Source: Chloroflexota bacterium
GTDB taxonomy: Bacteria; Chloroflexota; Anaerolineae; Aggregatilineales; Phototrophicaceae
Assembly: GCA_016223085.1 (NCBI GenBank)
Contig: JACRPS010000004.1
Span: 186,001-250,000, forward strand
DNA length: 64,000 nt
Direction: 5' to 3'
The notes below the pieces were generated by a model. The model worked only from the letters and a program-made list of their open reading frames with translations. It was not told the DNA's origin and did not search any database. A program made the position numbers and the translations under genes. This document shows, piece by piece, positions 6,308 through 15,538 of this stretch (its first letter is position 1; each line of letters opens with the position of its first letter).

Positions 6308-8872
6308 TTATTCGTACTGCAAGGCGCGAATGATATCGAGCCGGGCGGCGCTGCGGGCAGGAAGCACACTGGCAAACAGCGCCAGCACCACGCCGATAAC
6401 GATGGCGGCGACTACACCCAACAGCGGGAACTGGTATGGCATCTCCCAGCCTGCCGTGGCAAAGGCCGCGATAAAGCCGTAGCTCATGGCTACCCCCGCC
6501 AGCACACCCATCGCCGCGCCGAACACCCCCAGCAGCAGCGCCTCCGCCGTCACGATGCGCCGCACCTGGGTCCGGCTGCCGCCGACCGCGCGTACGACGC
6601 CGATCTCACGGGTGCGTTCCAGGATATTGATCGTCAGCGTGTTCAGCAGCCCCAGGGCCGCCGGGATCAGGATGAGAAATGCCAGGGCATAGAACAAATA
6701 CATGGCGCTCGCGCTGGTGCGAACGATTTCCTCGCGGTATTCGCCGGTCAACCGCGCTGTGAACTGCGGATAATCGGTCAGGATGTCCTGTACCTTCGCC
6801 AGCGCCGCTGCCTTGTCAGCATCCGGCGTCAGATTGACCATCAGCATGATGTCTTCCGTCTTATGGAAATCCGCCGCCAGATTGGCCTGCGAGATAAACA
6901 TCACCGCCAACTTGAACGTAAACAGATCGTTGGCGACACCGACAATACGATAGGTTTGCGGTCCGTTGGCCGTCTGAAGCACGACATCGCTGCCGACCGG
7001 GACTCCCAATGAGGACAGTGCCAGCGACGTGACGATGGCGTTGCGCTCGCTGTCCAGCGCCGCAAATACCTTGTCCGGTTCGCCCTGGCTGAATTCAAAA
7101 GTCGCCACCTGGGGATATGCGTTCGGGTCAATACCCAGGACCTGCAACGATTGCCCGCCCGCAGCGGCGGAGGCGTAGCGCAGGCTGCCAACCGCTTCAA
7201 CTTCTGGCAGCGCCCGCAGCCGGGCGGCCAGGTTTTCGTCCGCCCCGATCACGGTATCGTAGATGGAGATGGATGGTGGTAACAGAATCAGATCGCTGCC
7301 GAAGTTGGCGTCGGCCAGCGTGTTAATCAGCCCGCTAAAGGCGGAGACAATCGCGGCAATCGTCACCAGGGTAGCGAGGCCGATCATCAGGGTGCTGCCC
7401 GTGATCGCCGCGCGACCAGGCTGCCGCACCAGATTACTCCGCGCCAGGTCGCCTTCACGCGCATACCACAACGTGAGAATCGGGCTGAACAACCGCGCTG
7501 CCGGCATCACCAGTCCGGGTGCAGCCAGCACCATGCCGATCAGGAACAGCAGTGCCCCGCCAGCAGCGCCCTTGCTGCCAGTGAGCAGCAGCAGGACGGC
7601 CAGCGCCATCAAACCGGCGCCGATGATTAAACTCCAGCGGGCCGCGCGATGAATGCTGGCGGTTGTCGCCGGGCGCAGCGCATCCAGCGGCGACACCTTC
7701 CCGGCAGCGCGCGCCGGGAAATAGCCGGCAATCAGCGCCGTGACCAGCCCCAGCGCCACCGCGCCCAGAACGGCGGGCGCATTTAACCGCAGTTCCAGCG
7801 CGCCGCGATTGAGATACGTCGCCCAGAAGCGGCCCATAAAGCTGACCACGCCCTGCGCCATCAGATAGCCCAGCAGCAGCCCGATCAGCGTACCAAGCAC
7901 ACCTTGAATCAGGCTCTCGATCACGATCATCTGCGTGATCTGCCGCCGGGTCGCACCGACCGCGCGCAGCATCGCCAGATCATGACGGCGCTCGACAATG
8001 ACGGTACGGAACGTGTTGAAGATCAGAAATGCACCCAGGAACAGCGCCAGCAGACCCAACAGGTCCATCATGGCGAAACCAATCTGCATCGCCGCCAGCG
8101 TATCGGTTGAACTGCTGCCAGTATTCAGGGTATAGGCATCACCAAGCGTCTGCTCAATCGCGGCGGTCACGGCTTCCCGGTCGGCGCGCGGGTCAAACGA
8201 CACTTCAACCGCATTGATTAAGCCGGACTGGTTAAACGCGGCCTGCGCGTCGGTAAGTGTGACGTAGATTTGCGGCACACTAACGCTGCCCTGCTCCGCC
8301 AGCAGCCCAACGACCGTATACAGCTTCAAACCGCCGGCTGTCACCAGCGGAAACGTCGTGCCCACCTGTAACTGTGGGGACAGATCGGCCAGTCCGGCGG
8401 GCAGTACTGCCTTGCCGGTGTCGCTCGGCTCCAGGAAACGGCCTTCGCTGACGATAAACTCCCGCACCTGGCTGGCACTGGCCGGGTCAAGGCCGACCAG
8501 CTCAATCTGTGGCACGCTGCCGTTGTCATTTCTGATACCCAGCGTCGGCAGCTGGAACTGCCGCCGCAGCACGCCGGTTATGCCTCGCACGCCGTCTATT
8601 GCTTCCAGGCGCGGCAGGACGGCTTCCGGAGCGAAGGCCTCGCCCGTGACGCTGGTAATCGTCGCATCCGCACCGGCGATGCCACTCATCGTCTGGTTGA
8701 ACGCATCTACCGCACTCGGCAGCACCAGATTAATTGCAAAGATCAGCGCCACGCCGAAGACAATCGCCAGCGTGGTCAGCGCCGTCCGCAGTCGGCGGCC
8801 ACTCAAATAGCGCAGTCCCATCCGCGCCATTTGCCCGGCAGTTGAACCCAATCCTGACACCTGCGTAGTCAT
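6308..8872 (-). CDS. ABC transporter permease with two FtsX domains (MacB/LolC-like)
   Basis: The protein has 854 residues. It starts with a short cytoplasmic tail and a first helix (TALTTLAIVFGVALIFAINLVLP, about 31-53), then a large extracytoplasmic MacB-PCD-like domain. The first FtsX core is at about 255-400 (DLAMLRAVGATRRQITQMIVIES), followed by two more helices. A second extracytoplasmic domain comes next, and the second FtsX core is at about 725-850 (REIGVVRAVGGSRTQVRRIVTAEALLLG). The duplicated arrangement of about 850 residues is typical of stand-alone export or lipoprotein-handling permeases that pair with a MacB/LolD-type ATPase. That ATPase gene lies 15 bp upstream. A GAGGAAG ribosome-binding site precedes ATG 8872. 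It is part of the padR-ATPase-permease operon. The substrate is unknown. Confidence 0.88.
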   Translation of the reverse strand: MTTQVSGLGSTAGQMARMGLRYLSGRRLRTALTTLAIVFGVALIFAINLVLPSAVDAFNQTMSGIAGADATITSVTGEAFAPEAVLPRLEAIDGVRGITGVLRRQFQLPTLGIRNDNGSVPQIELVGLDPASASQVREFIVSEGRFLEPSDTGKAVLPAGLADLSPQLQVGTTFPLVTAGGLKLYTVVGLLAEQGSVSVPQIYVTLTDAQAAFNQSGLINAVEVSFDPRADREAVTAAIEQTLGDAYTLNTGSSSTDTLAAMQIGFAMMDLLGLLALFLGAFLIFNTFRTVIVERRHDLAMLRAVGATRRQITQMIVIESLIQGVLGTLIGLLLGYLMAQGVVSFMGRFWATYLNRGALELRLNAPAVLGAVALGLVTALIAGYFPARAAGKVSPLDALRPATTASIHRAARWSLIIGAGLMALAVLLLLTGSKGAAGGALLFLIGMVLAAPGLVMPAARLFSPILTLWYAREGDLARSNLVRQPGRAAITGSTLMIGLATLVTIAAIVSAFSGLINTLADANFGSDLILLPPSISIYDTVIGADENLAARLRALPEVEAVGSLRYASAAAGGQSLQVLGIDPNAYPQVATFEFSQGEPDKVFAALDSERNAIVTSLALSSLGVPVGSDVVLQTANGPQTYRIVGVANDLFTFKLAVMFISQANLAADFHKTEDIMLMVNLTPDADKAAALAKVQDILTDYPQFTARLTGEYREEIVRTSASAMYLFYALAFLILIPAALGLLNTLTINILERTREIGVVRAVGGSRTQVRRIVTAEALLLGVFGAAMGVLAGVAMSYGFIAAFATAGWEMPYQFPLLGVVAAIVIGVVLALFASVLPARSAARLDIIRALQYE

Positions 8873-8887
8873 GGCTTCCTCACTTCC

Positions 8888-9628
8888 CTACTGGAGCGCG
8901 ACCCGGCTTAGTTGTTCCCGAATCTGGTCAGCCGTACCCTGCCCTTTCAGGCGGTTCTCATCTACGATTTTGCCGTCCTTCAGGAACACAATCCGGTCGG
9001 CATAGGCGGCAATGCGCGGATCATGCGTCACCAGAATCAGCGTTTGTCCCCACTCGTCTACCGTGTGGCGGAGCATCTGCACCACTTCATCACTCGACCG
9101 CGAGTCGAGGTTGCCGGTTGGCTCATCGGCCAGGATGACCGCCGGTTTTGTGACCAGCGCCCGCGCCAGCGCCACCCGCTGCTGCTGGCCGCCGGAAATT
9201 TCTGACGGGCGGTGGGTGGCGCGGTCGGACAGGCCGACTTTCGCCAGCGCCTCATCCGCCTGCTTCAGCGCCTGAGCGCGCGGCATGCCGTCCAGAATCA
9301 GCGGTATAGCCACATTCTCCTGCGCCGTCAGCACCGGAATCAGGTTGAAGAACTGGAAGACAAAACCGATGGCAGTCCGCCGCAGCCGCGACAGATCGTT
9401 GTCATTCAGCTTGCTCAGGTCGTGGTCGCGCAGCCACACCTGGCCGCTGGTTGGCCGTTCCAGGCCACCAAGCAGGTACAGCAGCGTGCTCTTGCCGCTA
9501 CCGCTTGGCCCCATAATTGCCAGGAATTCCCCCTCTTCAACAGCCAGGTTGACCGCGTTTAGCGCAGAAACCGGGTGCGCGGCATCGCCGTAGGTTTTGG
9601 TTAACGAGTCGGTACGCACGATTGGCAT
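8888..9628 (-). CDS. ABC transporter ATP-binding protein (MacB/LolD type)
   Basis: The protein has 246 residues. Visible motifs are Walker [10 protein letters not shown] (about 40-48), the Q-loop region [15 protein letters not shown], signature [15 protein letters not shown] (about 143-157), Walker [13 protein letters not shown] (about 164-175) and the switch His in LVTHDP (about 200). The [11 protein letters not shown] and EPTGNLDS features are characteristic of the MacB/LolD/FtsE branch that serves FtsX-like permeases. It lies between padR and its permease gene, with 54 and 15 bp gaps on the same strand, so the three form one operon. Expression is probably controlled by PadR at 10321-10349. 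Confidence 0.92.
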   Translation of the reverse strand: MPIVRTDSLTKTYGDAAHPVSALNAVNLAVEEGEFLAIMGPSGSGKSTLLYLLGGLERPTSGQVWLRDHDLSKLNDNDLSRLRRTAIGFVFQFFNLIPVLTAQENVAIPLILDGMPRAQALKQADEALAKVGLSDRATHRPSEISGGQQQRVALARALVTKPAVILADEPTGNLDSRSSDEVVQMLRHTVDEWGQTLILVTHDPRIAAYADRIVFLKDGKIVDENRLKGQGTADQIREQLSRVALQ

Positions 9629-9682
9629 GGTTTTACCCTCACTTCATGCCGAACAGGACGAGTAGTCGAACCTGTTTTTAGC

Positions 9683-10282
9683 TCAGGATTCGACAGTTTC
9701 CGCCGCTTTACGCCGGGGACGGCCACGAGTTTTTGGCGCCGGCTGCGGCGGGGAATAATGTTTGAGATCAGGCAGGCGCGCTTCACACATTTCAATCCAG
9801 CGCAAATCTGCTTCCAGGTGCATGGTAGCGCTTTCCAGCAGCAGCACCCAGGGAAGCTGCTTGCGCGGGTCGGCCTGGCGCAGCAGCGTGGTGACGTAAT
9901 GAAGCTGCTGGTACAGTTCGCGGCGCTGCGCCATCAATACCTGCTCGGCACTGACGGGCGCTCCGACCAAGCTAAGCACCAGCTTGATATAAAACGCATC
10001 CCCAAGCTGGTACTCCCGCACTTCCGGCGTTAAGTACCAGCCTTCCAGTTCGCGTTTTCCCTCGTCGGTGATGAAATACACCTTGCGGTCCGGTGCATCG
10101 TCGCTTTCCTCAATCTCGTAATCCACCAGATTCGCATCTTTCAGCCGTGCCAGCGTGCTGGCGATCTGACCCGGCTTCACATCCCACTCGGCATTCACCA
10201 TCGTGTGAAGCTGTTTGCCCAGTTCGTAACCGTGCATGGGATGTTGGTAAAGCAGTGCGAGAAGGGTGTGTTTGACCGACAT
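9683..10282 (-). CDS. PadR family transcriptional regulator
   Basis: The protein has 199 residues from ATG 10282 (MSVKHTLLALL). Residues 1-75 form the PadR winged helix, with LLALLYQHPMHGYELGKQL, a recognition region around GQIASTLARLKDANLV, and a wing with RKVYFITDEGKRELE. The C-terminal half (about 85-170) fits the Vir_act_alpha_C helical dimerisation domain. It ends with a basic AT-hook-like tail (KTRGRPRRKAAE). An upstream in-frame TTG at 10315 is rejected, because it lies just beside the promoter -10. PadR proteins usually repress neighbouring transporter genes and are relieved by a ligand. Here it heads an operon with an ABC transporter and has a palindromic operator over its own promoter. 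Confidence 0.9.
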   Translation of the reverse strand: MSVKHTLLALLYQHPMHGYELGKQLHTMVNAEWDVKPGQIASTLARLKDANLVDYEIEESDDAPDRKVYFITDEGKRELEGWYLTPEVREYQLGDAFYIKLVLSLVGAPVSAEQVLMAQRRELYQQLHYVTTLLRQADPRKQLPWVLLLESATMHLEADLRWIEMCEARLPDLKHYSPPQPAPKTRGRPRRKAAETVES

Positions 10283-10319
10283 TGAACCTATACACTGAGA
10301 GTCTAGTTTCGACAAAATA

Positions 10320-10349
10320 AACTATACATCGGGTGTATAGTTTTGTCAA
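10320..10349 (-). promoter_or_regulatory. padR operon promoter with overlapping palindromic operator
   Basis: On the minus strand, a perfect -35 TTGACA (10344-10349) is followed by a 17-bp spacer and TATAGT (10321-10326). A perfect 9-bp inverted repeat (AACTATACA, 5-base gap, TGTATAGTT, 10320-10342) covers the -10 and most of the spacer. A further half-site-like TATACA lies at 10289-10294 in the leader. A repressor bound here would exclude RNA polymerase, and PadR autoregulation is the natural inference. Confidence 0.8.
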
Positions 10350-10384
10350 CTGGAATCGCCGGCCTTCCAAAGGTACGAAGCAAA

Positions 10385-10417
10385 CAAAAAAGCGGCGCGG
10401 TCCCGGGACCGCGCCGC
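10385..10417 (-). terminator. intrinsic terminator of the GH13 gene
   Basis: A perfect 26-base palindrome (10392-10417, arms of 13 bases, very GC-rich) is followed on the minus strand by six T residues (10386-10391 read in reverse). It lies 17 bases beyond the stop of the GH13 gene and insulates it from the padR promoter. Confidence 0.88.
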
Positions 10418-10433
10418 CGAACAAGTAATGTCC

Positions 10434-13400
10434 TTACCGGGCGCGAACCGCTGCCCGCAGCTTTTCCACCTGATAGCCGGCTTTTGGCAGGGCCGCGAGC
10501 AGCCGTTCCACCGTCGCATAACGCCGTTTGAGCGCCTCAGGCGCGCCGTTCAACTGCGCCAGCAGCACCAGCCATAGCAGCAGTGTATCAAAGCCTTCCT
10601 GGTTAAACCACAGCACCCCCTGGAAGTGATTGACATTCAAAAGCTGTTGGGCATCGGTGTCATCCAGCAAGGTTTCCAGCAGCTTATCGGCGCGTTCATC
10701 CGGGCTGCCGGTGAACAGATCACGCTGGCCGGTCGCCAGCTTAACGGCTGTCACCGTACGCGCTGCGTCAGCGTCAGCCGCGCCTGCTTCCTGCAAGGCC
10801 GTCATGATGATGCGCCCCAGCAGCCACTCGTCTATCCAACTACGGCTCTGGTCGGCGTCGCCCAGTGCTTGCAGGACCAGCCAGCTATATAAGCCCCCCC
10901 AGACCGCCGGGTCGCTGTCCAGCTTTTCCAGCACGGGAGCAATGGATTCCGGTACAGCTTCAAGCGGCAACGCCAGCAGTTTTCCCAGCGTCCCCCGCAC
11001 CGACAGCGCGAATTGCCCTGCCAGTGATGCCGCATCCTTTGCAGGAATTTCATCTTCGTCCACCGCTTCCGCGGCTTCTTCATCCGCCAGTTCGTCCGCA
11101 ACCGCCTGCTGCGCCGGGGCTTCCACTTCAGCTTCACCCACAAACGCCTGCACCGCCTCGACCAGCCGGAGCGTCTTTTCCTGCACCTCGTCCAGCAGTG
11201 CCTCATCCGGCGTTTCGCGGGCTTCCAGCACCCGCTGCAGCGTATCAGTGTTGACCAGTTCGCGGAACGGCCCGCGCACCGATTTCAACGTGATCTCGCT
11301 CATCGCTTCGTCCATGCTGGGAACGCCCCGCCCACCGAGGTAAGCCGCCAGTTCGGCGTAAGGCCGCGCCGGGCTACTTGCCACAATGCGGAAGTCTAGC
11401 AGCACGATACACTGATAGGCGTTGAGTTCCGCGTAAAAACCCTGGTCACTCAGTTCGCGGCAGTTGCGGATGTATTCCAAGCCGGACCGGTGTTCGCGGA
11501 AGATCACATACTGGCTGTCGTCTGCCGGAATCCCCAGCCCTTCTGCCACCGTGCGCTGTATCAGCCGCCGGTTGTCGCCGTCACCCGTTTTGACCGAATA
11601 GGCCGCCGACACCTGAATCCAGCCGCGTGTGTTGTTGAAGGCGTTGTTATACAGCACCAGCGCGCGCTCATCGCCAACCCGGTTGGAGAAAGCGAATACG
11701 TTTTCATCCACCCCGCCACCGACCGCGTAGAAGTCGTACAGCAGGAAGTTTTCCACCCCGGCAAACAGGTAACGCCGGCGGCACAGCGGGAAAATCTCAC
11801 GTTCGTGCCGCTGAATCAGATAGGTGTCCGGCTGCTCGTCCCAGTAGGCGCGGTAATACTCCATACCGTACTTTTCAGCAAAACCTTCGATTTGCCCGTG
11901 ACCAATCATCGGCAGGCCGGGCATTGTCACCAGTAGCGTCGTCACGCCGAAGTATTTGTCATCCTTGCCAAACTGCTCCACTGCCGTTTTTTCGTCAGGG
12001 TTATTGAGGAAGTTGACGTAGCGGCGCAGCACTTCCGGGTCAAACTCAATCGTGTTTTTGATGACCGAGCGATATTTGGCGTTTTCCTCGTCGCGCAGCA
12101 TATTCATGAAGGCGCTGTTATAGACCCGGTGCATCCCCAGCGTGCGCACGAAGTAGCCTTCCAGCAGCCAGAACGCCTCTGCCAGCAGCAGCGTGTCCGG
12201 CGCTTCGACAGCAGCGCGGTCTACCACCTCGCGCCAGAACTCTTCCGGCATCAGCCGGTCGAATTCGGCTTTTGTCAGGCCATGTTCGGCGCGCGATGGG
12301 ATCGCCCCGCCTGTGCCCGGTTCGGGGAACCACAGCCGTTGAATGTGCCGCTTTACCAATGTCATAGCCGCGTCAAACCGGATGATGGGGAACTGCCGGG
12401 CGATGTGTAATATGGTCTGGATCATCGCCTCGCGCATTTCAGGATTGAGATAATTCAACTGCGCGGTATCATTCCAGGGCATGGACGTGCCATCGTTGCC
12501 GTGATAGATGTAGCGTGTGTCGCCGGTGTAATGGTCAACCCGCTTGAAGACAACGGCGGCGTCGCTGCGGTCGTAATAGTGATCTTCCAGATAAATGCCG
12601 ACCCGCCCATCCCATGACAGGTTCGGGCCGTTGAAGGTGTAATTGGGATACGGGCTGTAATCCAGCGACAGGAACCAGTCGGGATGTTCGATCACCCAGC
12701 GGCCATCAATACCGACATGGTTGGGCACCATATCGCTGGCAAGCCGGACGCCGCGCTTCCAGGCGCGCTCGTGCAGGTTGTCGAGCGCCGCCTGTCCGCC
12801 CAGCCGCCCCGCGATCTGATAATCAAATAACGAGTAGGCCGACGCAACCGCATCGGGATTGCCGGTCATCTGTTTGATGCGCTGTGATGCCTGGCTGCGC
12901 TCCCACAGGCCGATCAGCCACAGGCCGGTGATCCCCCACGCTGCCAGCCGGTCAAGTTCTTCATCGGGTATCTGGTCAAGCGTGGTGATAATCCTGCCGT
13001 ACTTTTTGGAAAGCTGGTCCAGCCAGACGTAAGCGTTCTTTGCCAGCATCACCAGATTGGGCATCCAATCGCGGTCGGGCGTATAGGCTTCAAACTCCAG
13101 GTCGGCGCGGTCGTAATACGGTACGGGCGTTGTGCCCTTCCCGCCAGGACCGCCGGGGCCGGGGATGGCGCGGAAATCCTCTTTCAGAATATCCATTGCC
13201 GTCAGCAGGCGGAAGGTATACGCCCCCACCACACTCCCCCATCGTTCTGCCAGATAACGAAGCTGGCCTTCCAGCGAGTACGGCGCGGCGCGCACAGGTT
13301 CAAGCAACAGGTCAATAATGCTCATCCCGCCGGGAAAACGCGCGTCGCCGGGGTCGTCCTTCGCCACCCCCCGGAAATAGCCGTTCAGTTCGGCGGTGAT

Positions 13401-13943
13401 ACGGCTGTAGGCAGTCTGCTGCTTAAGCGCATCGTCGCCGAACAGTTCCGCAAAAGCAGAATAAGCCGGGTTCGAGTTCGCCAGCCACAGCATCACCAGT
13501 TCTTCCAGCGCAACCTCCTGATTCGAGCGCGCCTCGCTGCTGCCAGCGAGGAACTCCTGCGGTTCCAGCACCCGGTTATACACGGGCTGCGGCGGGAATT
13601 CGTCCAGAAAACGGCGCAGTGTTTTATCCAAGTCGGGGCCAAATTCCGCCCGCAGTTGTTCCAGCGCAGTAGGCAGCAGTTGCGGCTGGCGCTGAAGATA
13701 CAGGCGGAAGATGTAGTGCATGATGCCCTGGATGAGCGCCACTGCGTTCACCTGGCTGGCGGGCACGATCTGATTGGGGAAACTGCCAATGTTGCGCCGC
13801 TGGTTCATTCGATTGGCAAAGCCACGCGCAGCGTGAAAATTGGCGATAAAGGCTTTGCCCAGGTAGTTAAACAGCGTGTCGTCAAACTGATAGCGGTCGC
13901 GCGCCAGACGCGAAACGTGAAAGCCCTGCAATTTTTCGTCCAT
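10434..13943 (-). CDS. large GH13 alpha-amylase family protein
   Basis: The protein has 1169 residues. An N-terminal part of about 330 residues has no recognised domain. It is followed by a GH13 (beta/alpha)8 catalytic domain at about 330-800. Region I reads DMVPNHVG, region II IIRFDAAMTL (nucleophile Asp), and region III LLAEAF (acid/base Glu). Region IV reads NFLNNPDE, keeping the Asp but with Pro where most members have His. A beta-rich C-domain follows. The last 200 or so residues contain an acidic Glu/Ala-rich linker (DEEAAEAVDEDE) and a helical tail. No signal peptide is seen, so a cytoplasmic role in glycogen/maltodextrin/trehalose-type metabolism is likely, but the exact activity is unclear. 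Conserved residues D, E and D suggest it is active. It is monocistronic, with a strong terminator. Confidence 0.8.
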   Translation of the reverse strand: MDEKLQGFHVSRLARDRYQFDDTLFNYLGKAFIANFHAARGFANRMNQRRNIGSFPNQIVPASQVNAVALIQGIMHYIFRLYLQRQPQLLPTALEQLRAEFGPDLDKTLRRFLDEFPPQPVYNRVLEPQEFLAGSSEARSNQEVALEELVMLWLANSNPAYSAFAELFGDDALKQQTAYSRITAELNGYFRGVAKDDPGDARFPGGMSIIDLLLEPVRAAPYSLEGQLRYLAERWGSVVGAYTFRLLTAMDILKEDFRAIPGPGGPGGKGTTPVPYYDRADLEFEAYTPDRDWMPNLVMLAKNAYVWLDQLSKKYGRIITTLDQIPDEELDRLAAWGITGLWLIGLWERSQASQRIKQMTGNPDAVASAYSLFDYQIAGRLGGQAALDNLHERAWKRGVRLASDMVPNHVGIDGRWVIEHPDWFLSLDYSPYPNYTFNGPNLSWDGRVGIYLEDHYYDRSDAAVVFKRVDHYTGDTRYIYHGNDGTSMPWNDTAQLNYLNPEMREAMIQTILHIARQFPIIRFDAAMTLVKRHIQRLWFPEPGTGGAIPSRAEHGLTKAEFDRLMPEEFWREVVDRAAVEAPDTLLLAEAFWLLEGYFVRTLGMHRVYNSAFMNMLRDEENAKYRSVIKNTIEFDPEVLRRYVNFLNNPDEKTAVEQFGKDDKYFGVTTLLVTMPGLPMIGHGQIEGFAEKYGMEYYRAYWDEQPDTYLIQRHEREIFPLCRRRYLFAGVENFLLYDFYAVGGGVDENVFAFSNRVGDERALVLYNNAFNNTRGWIQVSAAYSVKTGDGDNRRLIQRTVAEGLGIPADDSQYVIFREHRSGLEYIRNCRELSDQGFYAELNAYQCIVLLDFRIVASSPARPYAELAAYLGGRGVPSMDEAMSEITLKSVRGPFRELVNTDTLQRVLEARETPDEALLDEVQEKTLRLVEAVQAFVGEAEVEAPAQQAVADELADEEAAEAVDEDEIPAKDAASLAGQFALSVRGTLGKLLALPLEAVPESIAPVLEKLDSDPAVWGGLYSWLVLQALGDADQSRSWIDEWLLGRIIMTALQEAGAADADAARTVTAVKLATGQRDLFTGSPDERADKLLETLLDDTDAQQLLNVNHFQGVLWFNQEGFDTLLLWLVLLAQLNGAPEALKRRYATVERLLAALPKAGYQVEKLRAAVRAR

Positions 13944-13999
13944 TGTCGCCCCGGTTCTGTATGTGCCAAGTTAAACGGTCTGCCGCATGAACAACTTTT

Positions 14000-14026
14000 G
14001 TAGGAACGAGGGGGCCTTGCCCCTAC
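14000..14026. repeat. dispersed imperfect palindrome (GTAGG...CCTAC type)
   Basis: The element begins GTAGGAACGAGG and ends CCTTGCCCCTAC. Both halves closely match the element at 52547-52573, and it is related to the one at 21206-21233. It lies in the 254-bp gap between the divergent GH13 and DUF362 genes. It has no T-run, so it is probably a small repetitive extragenic palindrome and not a terminator. The rest of this gap shows only the possible promoter at 14155. Confidence 0.45.
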
Positions 14027-14154
14027 CGGAATTTATGGCTAGATACTAAGCGGAAAGCGGCGAACTGGCAAGCCGTTGGCCTGAAACTGCCAGCTTTTTA
14101 CGCACATCAAAGACAGCACCGACCATTGGACTGATCGCTACCCGTTCACGAGTC

Positions 14155-14163
14155 TGGTACAAT
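14155..14163 (+). promoter_or_regulatory. possible extended -10 promoter for the DUF362 gene
   Basis: TGGTACAAT matches an extended -10 element (TGn followed by five of six consensus bases). It lies about 35 bases upstream of ATG 14198. No good -35 is seen at the usual distance, which is acceptable for extended -10 promoters. The evidence is sequence similarity only. Confidence 0.35.
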
Positions 14164-14197
14164 CGGGGCGAGTTTCTTCAGCAGAAAGCTAACGCGC

Positions 14198-15409
14198 ATG
14201 TCCTCCCCGCTTAAATACCTGTCCCGCCGTCGGTTTCTTGGTATCAGCGCATCCGGCCTGCTGGCGCTGGCAAACGGCCATTGGCCGAACGCTTCTCGGT
14301 CAAAAGCGGATAAACACACCACCATCCACCTGTATACGTTTGACCCTGACGCAACCACGACGACTGACGCCATAAAAGCGGCGATGTTGTCGGCCACTGA
14401 TTTAAGCTGGTTGCACTCAGGTGATTCAGTGTTTGTGAAGGTGGCGAGCAATTCCAATTACGCACCACCATCGGTCACGTCGCCTGCCGTATTGGAGGGT
14501 GTGGTCGAAACGTTAAAGGAAGCGGGCGCGGGCACGGTCTACGTTGGCGACATGAGTGGCGCGCAGTTTGTACGGCATCTGCCGGACGAGACAATCGGCT
14601 CCACCCGCGAGAACATGCGCCAAAACGGCCTGCTGGCCGCCGCTGAAGCCACGGGCGCGACCATCCACTGCTTTGAAGAAGTGCCGTTTGAGCAGGCGTA
14701 TATTCTAGGCATTCCGCCGGGGGAACACCACTGGGGCGACGATTTGCGTGTGGCGGAAATTCTTGACCGGGTAGATCACATCGTCAATCTGCCGCGCTTG
14801 GGCAAACATGTATTGGCCGGGGCGTCGTTGGGATTAAAAAACGCGGTCGGCTGGATCAGCGATCACAGCCGCATGGTGCTGCACCGGGACGCGGCCACCT
14901 TCCAAGAGAAAATTGCAGAGATTAACGCGATCCCACAGTTGGCCGATAAAATGCGGCTGACGCTGACATTGGCCGATCAGGCTTTGACCACTTATGGCCC
15001 GGACGCGGGTTATCACTTCCCGCTGCGCCAGCCGGTGATAATCGCTTCGGAAGATGTGGTCAGCCACGATCAGGTGGCGCTGCTGGCCCTGCTGTGGGCG
15101 CGGGAACAAACGCCCGACGTGGCGCTGGCGGAAGACCCTTACCCTACCCAGTCGAATGGCTTAAACTGGTGGTTCGTGCGCGTGACGTGGGATAACGAAA
15201 TCGCCGGCTATCAGGACCTGCCCACGTTTAATAACCCGGCTGCCGCCGATGCCCTGACGCACATCAACCTCGCCTTCGACCTGCTGCATGGTGGGCGGCC
15301 TGATAGCATTGACGTAGTTCCGGGCGGACTCCGGCTGGATGAAACGCTGGCAAGCGCATTGACAGTGGACCCCGATCTGCGTATCAATCTGCGCCAGAGC
15401 GCGCTGTGA
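14198..15409 (+). CDS. Tat-exported DUF362 domain protein
   Basis: The protein has 403 residues. The N-terminus SRRRFLGISASGLLALA is a twin-arginine signal, so the folded protein is exported, possibly with a cofactor. The body matches DUF362 (residues about 45-330): it contains VFVKVASNSNY, the GVVETLKEAGAGTVYVGD segment and the long NLPRLGKHVLAGASLGLKNAVGWISD motif. Many DUF362 proteins carry ferredoxin-type cysteines, but here only a single Cys is visible (about residue 160), so no 4Fe-4S cluster is expected. The gene lies 130 bp upstream of three exported cytochrome genes on the same strand, which suggests, but does not prove, a shared redox function. No strong ribosome-binding site is visible. 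Confidence 0.8.
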   Translation: MSSPLKYLSRRRFLGISASGLLALANGHWPNASRSKADKHTTIHLYTFDPDATTTTDAIKAAMLSATDLSWLHSGDSVFVKVASNSNYAPPSVTSPAVLEGVVETLKEAGAGTVYVGDMSGAQFVRHLPDETIGSTRENMRQNGLLAAAEATGATIHCFEEVPFEQAYILGIPPGEHHWGDDLRVAEILDRVDHIVNLPRLGKHVLAGASLGLKNAVGWISDHSRMVLHRDAATFQEKIAEINAIPQLADKMRLTLTLADQALTTYGPDAGYHFPLRQPVIIASEDVVSHDQVALLALLWAREQTPDVALAEDPYPTQSNGLNWWFVRVTWDNEIAGYQDLPTFNNPAAADALTHINLAFDLLHGGRPDSIDVVPGGLRLDETLASALTVDPDLRINLRQSAL

Positions 15410-15538
15410 GCAACGTCACCGGCAAGGCGTGTCAAATGTTATCTGTTGCCGCTTCCGGCTCACCCTCTCCCGCAGCCAGTACGGCGCGTGTTACACTTGC
15501 CCGATACGAACTTCGATGATCGCCTGCGCTGTACCACC

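Noticed and set aside
6299-8810. Long plus-strand open frames opposite the ABC permease
   Set aside because: They are antisense shadows of a well-supported permease gene, with Arg/Pro-rich translations and no domain.
10630-11343. Plus-strand 237-codon frame opposite the GH13 gene
   Set aside because: It has a Ser/Ala-rich low-complexity translation that mirrors the acidic tail of the GH13 protein on the other strand.
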